In this document: one piece after another, positions 1 to 5,351 of the stretch
Layout: the number at the start of each line of letters is the position of its first letter
Position numbering within the stretch: position 1 is the first letter of the stretch
Assembly (NCBI GenBank): GCA_024688095.1
Contig: JAILEJ010000162.1
Span: forward strand, 1 to 7,175
Length of the DNA: 7,175 bases
From: Butyrivibrio sp.
GTDB lineage: Bacteria > Bacillota > Clostridia > Lachnospirales > Lachnospiraceae
Reading direction: 5' to 3'
Notes under the pieces: generated by a model
Seen by the model: only the letters and a program-made list of their open reading frames with translations
Told to the model about the DNA's origin: nothing
Databases searched by the model: none
Position numbers and translations under genes: made by a program

Positions 1-1904
1 TTATCTACTGCCTGTATCTTGGCATCGAGAAGCTTTGCTCCTGCAAGATCGTTATTATCAAGTGCCTTATCTCTTTCAAGCTGTAAATCTTCTTTTTTAT
101 CCTTTAACTTATCTAATGCCGATTTAAGATTTTCATCAGAATTTATAACTTCTTCTATTACATTCTGTAAATATGAAAGAAAGCTTTCAATTGATATATA
201 TGCTCTTGTCTTAAACTCATCTTCAGGAACACCGCTCTTTAATCCTTCAGCCCAATCGACCGTCTGGTAAAGAACTTCTAGCATATCTGCTGCCTGCTTA
301 CGTTTCTTAGTAGCATCAATTATAAATTTCACTTCTGAACATATAGTATCCAGTTTACCATCCTGCATATCCAAAGCTGCTGTCTTTGCTGTCTCACCGG
401 ATGCTTCAATATAGTCATCTGAAACTCCATTATGTACTGCAGCTTCATATTTAGACTTAGCCATTGGCATGAAACTGTCTTCAAGTAATGTCAGTTCTCC
501 ATTGCAATCCGAAACTATATTATCGTTTATATTAAAGATATGTTTTAAATAAGTTACAGGGCCTGAAAGAGTATCGCTTGAGCTCTCAATTACCTGAGTA
601 CTATATTCATACTCAGCATGACCGAGTACTGTATCAATATCTTTAAGTGCATCTCCACTATAAGTGCTATAACTTTCAGAACAGTTTGATATACATGTGA
701 CAATGGATTCTGAAAGTGCTGAATCAGCGTTAAAGGATTTATCACTTACTACCGCCTCAGATTCTTCGTCATCCTCATCATCAGAACTATTCCTGTATTT
801 TTTTAATTCTGCTTCTTCTGCTTCTTCCAAAACTGTCCACCAGCCATTTGAGTTTTGTACTAATCCAAGCCTTTTAAGCCAATTTATTATCCATAAATCC
901 AGGTAACTTTTTCCACTATTATCATCGAAATCATGTTTTAATGAATCCTGAAGTTCTACTACATAATCTGGTTCTTCACCTGTATCTTCTTCGCTGCTTG
1001 AATCTTTAAAATTACCACTTGATGTGTAGTAAGATCCATTTGCAAGAGTGTAAAGAGTACTAAGAGCATTGATATCTATTTCTGATAATTTTTCAAATAC
1101 CTTTGCTCTTCTTGCAGAATCGACCTTTTTCATAAGCTTATAAACAACCTGAGCTTCTTCCTCTTTGTCTGCAAGCTTGCACTGTCCATAAAGTGTATTA
1201 AGTGCACTTAGCTGTTCATCCAGCTTATTCGTCTCCTCATCGCGAAGATCCAACTGGAAGAAAGTGCTCAGTAGCTGATAGTAATATACATCCGTTCTAA
1301 GATTGCCACTATCCTTTGAATTTCTGCTTTCAAGATAATCTTCCTGAGTTATATCCTGAGTTGAAGTTGAATAAGTATACTGTAGCCATAAAGGTTCAAG
1401 TTCTGGCAAATGCTTTAAATCATAAGGATCAGGTATATCAAAAGCATTAACTGGAAGTCCTGTCACAGCATCATACAAAATTCCATCAGCACCTGCATAA
1501 TATGTAACATATAATGGATATAGCTCTGTCTCAGGAACCATAATTCCATTTTTGGAAATCCCATAAACACCATTATCTACATCATCAGTATTGAACCATT
1601 GTCCATCGGCAAGTTCTGATTTGTAATATACCTTATCCTGTCCTGAATCACTTGCACTATCCAAGGCTTTTTCATAAAGATCCTCAGTAAGAGCATCTTT
1701 ATGAATAATGTAGGTTCCAATAAACAATACTGAATCATCAACAGTATTTTTCTCTTTGAATTGTTCATAGGTTATTGCATTTTCAGCATCAAATACAGCT
1801 TTAGATTCAAAGCTGAATGGAACAGCCAAAACCGAAATTATTCCTGCCATTAATATGGAAGCTATTCTGTATTTAATTTTCTTTGCAAATATTTTTCTTC
1901 TCAC
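1..1904 (-). CDS. Exported helical acidic protein of unknown family (3' end outside window)
   Basis: The reading frame stays open from a GTG at 1904 to the window edge, giving 634 residues and no stop. The GTG is chosen because an AAGGTGG ribosome binding site sits 6 bases upstream. Residues 1-36 form a signal peptide: a basic start (RRKIFAKKIKYR), a hydrophobic core (IASILMAGIISVLAV) and a likely cleavage after SKA. Residues about 37-175 form a mixed, aromatic-rich N-terminal domain containing YYKSELADGQWF and a Pro/Asp/Leu-rich stretch near 155-170. The remainder is mainly helical and charged, with likely helices near 202-282 and 525-555 and a Lys/Glu/Asp-rich coiled coil near 594-634. A Glu/Asp-rich linker (about 358-384, including SSDDEDDEES) follows a short WW-containing segment. 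No enzymatic motif is visible. It follows the TolC-like gene by 11 bases, so it is probably translated with it and may be its partner. I do not recognise the family; the N-terminal domain seems vaguely like one seen in Lachnospiraceae exported proteins, but that is only an impression. Confidence 0.5.
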   Translation of the reverse strand, partial: MRRKIFAKKIKYRIASILMAGIISVLAVPFSFESKAVFDAENAITYEQFKEKNTVDDSVLFIGTYIIHKDALTEDLYEKALDSASDSGQDKVYYKSELADGQWFNTDDVDNGVYGISKNGIMVPETELYPLYVTYYAGADGILYDAVTGLPVNAFDIPDPYDLKHLPELEPLWLQYTYSTSTQDITQEDYLESRNSKDSGNLRTDVYYYQLLSTFFQLDLRDEETNKLDEQLSALNTLYGQCKLADKEEEAQVVYKLMKKVDSARRAKVFEKLSEIDINALSTLYTLANGSYYTSSGNFKDSSSEEDTGEEPDYVVELQDSLKHDFDDNSGKSYLDLWIINWLKRLGLVQNSNGWWTVLEEAEEAELKKYRNSSDDEDDEESEAVVSDKSFNADSALSESIVTCISNCSESYSTYSGDALKDIDTVLGHAEYEYSTQVIESSSDTLSGPVTYLKHIFNINDNIVSDCNGELTLLEDSFMPMAKSKYEAAVHNGVSDDYIEASGETAKTAALDMQDGKLDTICSEVKFIIDATKKRKQAADMLEVLYQTVDWAEGLKSGVPEDEFKTRAYISIESFLSYLQNVIEEVINSDENLKSALDKLKDKKEDLQLERDKALDNNDLAGAKLLDAKIQAVD

Positions 1905-1910
1905 AGACAA

Positions 1911-1917
1911 CCACCTT
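1911..1917 (-). promoter_or_regulatory. Ribosome binding site overlapping the upstream stop codon
   Basis: AAGGTGG on the minus strand lies 6 bases before the GTG at 1904 and shares its first two bases with the TAA stop (1918-1916) of the TolC-like gene. The site decides the GTG start of the exported protein. The overlap suggests that ribosomes finishing the upstream gene re-initiate here. Confidence 0.75.
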
Positions 1918-3958
1918 AATCAGTAACTACTCTGACAACCTTTTTATTAGCCGTATCAAAACGTCCGTTATATATAACATTCTTATCTTCATCATAAAGA
2001 TCAACTGTCATAAGACTCATATCAGTCTGTACAAGTTGCAAATGCTTTAATGATTTAGAAATACTTATTGGTTCATCTGAGCCAAGTGCCTGCCCTTCAC
2101 TGTCTCTTACTACAAAGTACTTAACAGCTGGATCATCAGGTTTTACAGTAATTTCAATAAGACCTGTTGTACTATCCATGGCAACATCATATGTACCAAG
2201 ATCATCACCAAGTTCTTTGTCAATATCATAACCAGTTATAACATTTAGAGGACCAGATACTTCCTGAGCATCTATAATGCAATCATCTATAAATTCATCC
2301 TCGTTATAAAGTCTTATCTTTACCTCTGGTTCATCATCAAAAGTCAGTCCCAGATGCCTGAGTTTACCATCTTTTGATGTTCTATCACCTATTTGCACAT
2401 TGTCTACCCATAATTCAAAATCTGTAACTTCTACTACAAAATCATCAGGAATATAAATACTTACCTCAAATTCCTGCTTCTGTATAATAGGTGTTATATA
2501 GTAATAAGCACCTGATGCAGAATTTGCGATTGTAAAGCTTTGACCAATTCCAGCTTCGCCATCACTTAAAAGCTCATCCACACCTCCACAGGTAGTTCTA
2601 TCCAATGAATATAATGAGTCCGAATATAACTTCATTGTATCAATAAGACTCTTTTGCAAATCTTCATAACTTGTAAGTTCTGTATCATATTCTTCAAATG
2701 TAAGCTGACCCATACGATTTTTTACTTCATCCTTTTTAAGGTCTTCCTCAGCCTTTTTGATATCCTGCTGATACTGTTCATATGAAGCTTTTACCGAAAC
2801 GTAATTATTAAAAGCGTCTGTTACTGCTTCTGTTACTTCCTGCTCTGTAGCAAGCTTTTCACTATATGCACTCTGATAATCAAGTACATCCTGATATAAG
2901 ATATTAGGATCATCTTCGATATATCTTGTACCATCTACCGATCCCTTAAGCCATAATCTTGGAATCTTGATAAACCAGCATATTTTCTTTTTCCCCTGCC
3001 AATAACTATCTATTTTTTCGAGAAACGTTTTATAATCCGTTTTAAAAGCTTTCTTTTTTATGGTATTTCCATTAAGTGCCGAATTGACATATGAAGATAT
3101 CAAATTAATATCTCCACCATAATGCTGCTTCATAAGTCTGTAATTTGTCTGAAGCTGAACTTTGGCTCTCATCTCTTCAATGCATGCTTCATAATAAGTT
3201 TCATCATGATCAAGTGTATATTCTATGAGTCTATCCAACTGATCTCTTGAAAGCTCCGCATTAATATAAGGAGATGCAAAATCATAACCTGTTGTAACAT
3301 CGGTTCCAATTTTGTTTGAAAGCTTTTTTAAATCAGCTTCCAAAGTTCTATTATCCGAAGCAAGCGTCTTGGTAATTGCATCAAATCTACTCTGAAGTGT
3401 ATCAATATCAGCCTGTTTTGCTTCGCCAAGCTTCAATCTTGCTTCATTTCTTTTTATACCTTCTTCTAATGTTTCTACTCTTTCTTCATTAAATGCAATT
3501 GATTTCTGAAGAGTATATATATCGGTATATATTGTATTTATTTCCTGGTATACATCGAGTTTGACATCACTTACTTTGTGCTTTGCAATATCAATATCAT
3601 AAGATAGGGACATTGGTTTAAACTCAAACTCTGATTCCTGGTCTAAAGTAAGACTTTGAGGAAATGAAAAATTCAAAAGAGGTGACCATCTAAATGTTGT
3701 AAGATTTTTCTTCTTTAGCTTTAAAGATTTAACAGCACTTTCATATTTAGCCTGCTTGCTTTCAACACTATCAAGAGCATTATCGTATTTATCACTATTT
3801 TCTACTGCAAGTGTTCTACAAGTCTGCAATGATATCTTCTTATTAGCAGCATAGCTTTCAAAAGATGTCTGTCCTGCCAAAGGAGTACAAACAGAGATGA
3901 CTGTAATTATACTGCCAAGTAATCCTATGAAGTTCTTCGCCAATCTCTTTCTTATCAT
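1916..3958 (-). CDS. TolC-family (outer membrane efflux protein-like) exported protein with extra C-terminal beta-rich domain
   Basis: The product is 680 residues. ATG at 3958 is preferred over the TTG two codons upstream, because AGGGG lies 6 bases before the ATG and directly abuts the TTG. Residues 1-38 are a signal peptide (MIRKRLAKNF, then a hydrophobic core), probably cut near SYAA. Two TolC-type repeats follow. Repeat 1 (about 40-223) starts with the ISLQTCRTLAVENSDKYDNA helix, has a short beta-like stretch (about 89-122), then a long helix with RLKLGEAKQADIDTLQSRFD and a KKLSNKIGTD end, the family's R-x-x-x-G...D...L-x-x-x-x-G pattern. Repeat 2 (about 236-457) repeats this with NRMGQLTFEEYDTELTSYE. 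The last roughly 220 residues are acidic, beta-rich and absent from ordinary TolC proteins, which end soon after repeat 2. TolC proteins are trimeric exit ducts in outer membranes. In a probable monoderm the role is unclear: a wall-spanning or structural coiled coil is possible. It lies between the MORN and exported-protein genes. Confidence 0.82.
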   Translation of the reverse strand: MIRKRLAKNFIGLLGSIITVISVCTPLAGQTSFESYAANKKISLQTCRTLAVENSDKYDNALDSVESKQAKYESAVKSLKLKKKNLTTFRWSPLLNFSFPQSLTLDQESEFEFKPMSLSYDIDIAKHKVSDVKLDVYQEINTIYTDIYTLQKSIAFNEERVETLEEGIKRNEARLKLGEAKQADIDTLQSRFDAITKTLASDNRTLEADLKKLSNKIGTDVTTGYDFASPYINAELSRDQLDRLIEYTLDHDETYYEACIEEMRAKVQLQTNYRLMKQHYGGDINLISSYVNSALNGNTIKKKAFKTDYKTFLEKIDSYWQGKKKICWFIKIPRLWLKGSVDGTRYIEDDPNILYQDVLDYQSAYSEKLATEQEVTEAVTDAFNNYVSVKASYEQYQQDIKKAEEDLKKDEVKNRMGQLTFEEYDTELTSYEDLQKSLIDTMKLYSDSLYSLDRTTCGGVDELLSDGEAGIGQSFTIANSASGAYYYITPIIQKQEFEVSIYIPDDFVVEVTDFELWVDNVQIGDRTSKDGKLRHLGLTFDDEPEVKIRLYNEDEFIDDCIIDAQEVSGPLNVITGYDIDKELGDDLGTYDVAMDSTTGLIEITVKPDDPAVKYFVVRDSEGQALGSDEPISISKSLKHLQLVQTDMSLMTVDLYDEDKNVIYNGRFDTANKKVVRVVTD

Positions 3959-3964
3959 TCTCAA

Positions 3965-3969
3965 CCCCT
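3965..3969 (-). promoter_or_regulatory. Ribosome binding site of the TolC-like gene
   Basis: AGGGG on the minus strand is followed by a 6-base spacer (TTGAGA) and the ATG at 3958. It rules against the upstream in-frame TTG, which lies inside that spacer. The remainder of the 74-base gap (3959-4032) is AT-rich. I find neither a paired -35/-10 promoter nor a stem-loop in it. Confidence 0.7.
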
Positions 3970-4032
3970 GCTCAAAGTACTTTATTCCTTTTATGATTAT
4001 TTATACGAATACAAAAATAAAAAGGGCTAATT

Positions 4033-5250
4033 TTATGCAGCACTCACATAATAAAATTGAAAACTGTCACTTTGTCCATTACATACAAAGGAATATAAAA
4101 GATCTCCTCGTTTAAATGTATAAATATATATAACATAACCTGTATCAAAATCATCAACTTCAACAACATCTGAAAATACATCACTGGAACTCATCTTCAC
4201 TCTGCCATTTAAGACATTTCCTGTTTCACTAAGTTTATTTATACAAATTGCCTCCGGGAAAATAACTGATGAATTTCCTTCATAAACAGGATATCCAAAC
4301 ACCTGCTTCAATCCTGTGATAGTATCAATAGTTTCATTTCCATAGCAGAAATGATCCTGTAATACATATACATCTTCTACATGTGTTTCATCATCAAGTG
4401 CATCTTCATCAATTGTTCCATAATAGACACCATTTATATCTTCCATATAAACTGCTATGTCATCATTCATTTCATACAATACCTGGCTGCCCTTATAATA
4501 TTGTCCTACCTCACTAACTCCTTTTCCAAGAAGTTCACTGTAAACAATATTGTCACTGGAAAAAGTTCCTGAATATATTTCATTTTCACCATTATCATAA
4601 AGAATACCTTTCCCATTCTTTAATCCCTGGCTGAATTCACCTATATATTCAAATGTTCCATCTTCTCTATAAAGAGTGCCTTCCCCTTCATAAAGATTAT
4701 TGTGAAAATTGCCCTGATATTCAGTACTTCCATTTGCATAATTAAGTACGCCAGCACCTTCATATTTGTTATTTTCAAAGGCACCCTCATACACAACATT
4801 CCCTTCTACTCCATATAAGGTTCCCTGACCTGTAACATAACCTTTTTCGACCTGACCTTCATATGCAAGGTATCCTGACTTTCCTGTTATACGAACCTTA
4901 TCAGATACAGTTCTAAGTCTTACTGAATTATATTTATAGGTTTTAATTCCACCATTACTACCAAACTGGGAAAAAATCTTTGTTTCAGACGCAATATAAT
5001 ACAGGCTGATAACACCAACAACAATAACAAAGGCATGCACAAGCCTTTTACTTATCATCCAGCCAAAAACAGTAATATAATCATTCTTATTTCGTGGCTT
5101 AAGATTAAGCATGTTATAGAAGAAGTCACGAATTTTGGCTATGATTCTTGTTCGTATGAAATTCCAACTTGTAAAGAGTTTTAATTTAGAGGTTACACTT
5201 GCCCAACGGGATTTAATTGTTTGAACAAGTACACTTAAGAGATTTTGCAC
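4033..5250 (-). CDS. Single-pass membrane protein with five extracytoplasmic MORN repeats
   Basis: The product is 405 residues when started at GTG 5250, where a very strong GGAGGGGG site lies 9 bases upstream. A longer frame opens at GTG 5319, but its first 23 codons cross an intergenic hairpin and that very ribosome binding site, so I reject it. Residues 1-68 are basic and probably cytoplasmic. Residues about 69-88 (RLVHAFVIVVGVISLYYIAS) form the only membrane helix. By the positive-inside rule the rest lies outside. MORN repeats cover about 130-232: the Tyr-x-Gly motifs start at residues 130, 154, 178, 202 and 226, a constant 24-residue step, with a degenerate sixth copy near 252. The C-terminal 150 residues are a beta-rich, acidic domain I do not recognise. 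Within it, ETIDTITGLKQVFGYPVYEG recalls the start of BamE/SmpA-type folds, a weak hint. MORN repeats generally serve as elongated binding scaffolds. The gene sits between a sensor gene and a TolC-like gene, so an envelope scaffold is inferred. Confidence 0.85.
   Translation of the reverse strand: MQNLLSVLVQTIKSRWASVTSKLKLFTSWNFIRTRIIAKIRDFFYNMLNLKPRNKNDYITVFGWMISKRLVHAFVIVVGVISLYYIASETKIFSQFGSNGGIKTYKYNSVRLRTVSDKVRITGKSGYLAYEGQVEKGYVTGQGTLYGVEGNVVYEGAFENNKYEGAGVLNYANGSTEYQGNFHNNLYEGEGTLYREDGTFEYIGEFSQGLKNGKGILYDNGENEIYSGTFSSDNIVYSELLGKGVSEVGQYYKGSQVLYEMNDDIAVYMEDINGVYYGTIDEDALDDETHVEDVYVLQDHFCYGNETIDTITGLKQVFGYPVYEGNSSVIFPEAICINKLSETGNVLNGRVKMSSSDVFSDVVEVDDFDTGYVIYIYTFKRGDLLYSFVCNGQSDSFQFYYVSAA
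4555..4863 (-). repeat. MORN repeat block, five copies of 24 codons
   Basis: Five in-frame units of 72 bases encode YEGQV, YEGAF, YQGNF, YIGEF and YSGTF at equal spacing. The first four are each followed by a Gly-x-Gly turn (GQG, GAG, GEG, GKG); the fifth is less complete. The DNA copies have diverged, so this is an old protein-level repeat and not a recent tandem duplication. Confidence 0.85.
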
Positions 5251-5259
5251 TTTATCTAT

Positions 5260-5267
5260 CCCCCTCC
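5260..5267 (-). promoter_or_regulatory. Strong ribosome binding site deciding the MORN gene start
   Basis: GGAGGGGG on the minus strand is the best Shine-Dalgarno match in the window and lies 9 bases before the GTG at 5250. No comparable site precedes the alternative GTG at 5319. Confidence 0.8.
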
Positions 5268-5296
5268 AGAATAATAAATAACAAAAAGCTAATTCA

Positions 5297-5326
5297 ATCC
5301 GGAGGCAAATTTTTTGCACTCCGGAT
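5297..5326. other. Intergenic stem-loop between the sensor and MORN genes
   Basis: ATCCGGAG (5297-5304) pairs with CTCCGGAT (5319-5326), and the inner GCAAA (5305-5309) pairs with TTTGC (5313-5317). This gives a 13-base-pair stem with one bulged base at 5318 and a 3-base loop. It begins 25 bases past the sensor gene's stop. On the transcribed strand it is followed by TTGAATTAGCTTTTTGTT, so the U-run begins about 8 bases after the stem and is not a clean intrinsic terminator tail. It may be a partial terminator that tunes expression of the downstream genes, an RNA-processing or stability element, or a protein-binding palindrome. Confidence 0.6.
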
Positions 5327-5351
5327 GTACTTTATTCTCCAAAACTAATCA

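Noticed and set aside
19..906. Plus-strand frames of 83 and 69 codons
   Set aside because: They are Ser/Phe-rich shadows lying opposite the long minus-strand exported-protein gene and have no ribosome binding sites of note.
1577..1768. Minus-strand frame of 63 codons
   Set aside because: It lies inside the exported-protein gene in another frame and has no domain or signal of its own.
3887..3893. Lipoprotein signal at Cys24 of the TolC-like protein
   Set aside because: The residues before the Cys read ISV, so the -1 position is Val in place of Gly or Ala. An ordinary signal peptidase I site near SYAA fits better.
3959..4032. Possible promoter around TATAAA in the gap before the TolC-like gene
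   Set aside because: There is no acceptable -35 hexamer 16-18 bases upstream, and the gap is AT-rich throughout.
3897..4115. Plus-strand frame of 72 codons spanning the gap between the TolC-like and MORN genes
   Set aside because: It overlaps both well-supported genes on the other strand and has no ribosome binding site or recognisable protein feature.
5265..5298. Possible internal promoter (TTGAAT and TATTAT, minus strand)
   Set aside because: The spacer is only 15 bases, and the transcript would begin almost at the ribosome binding site. AT-rich sequence gives such matches by chance.
5251..5319. Longer N-terminus of the MORN protein from GTG 5319
   Set aside because: Those codons run through half of the hairpin and through the GGAGGGGG ribosome binding site that serves the GTG at 5250. 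No ribosome binding site of similar quality precedes 5319.
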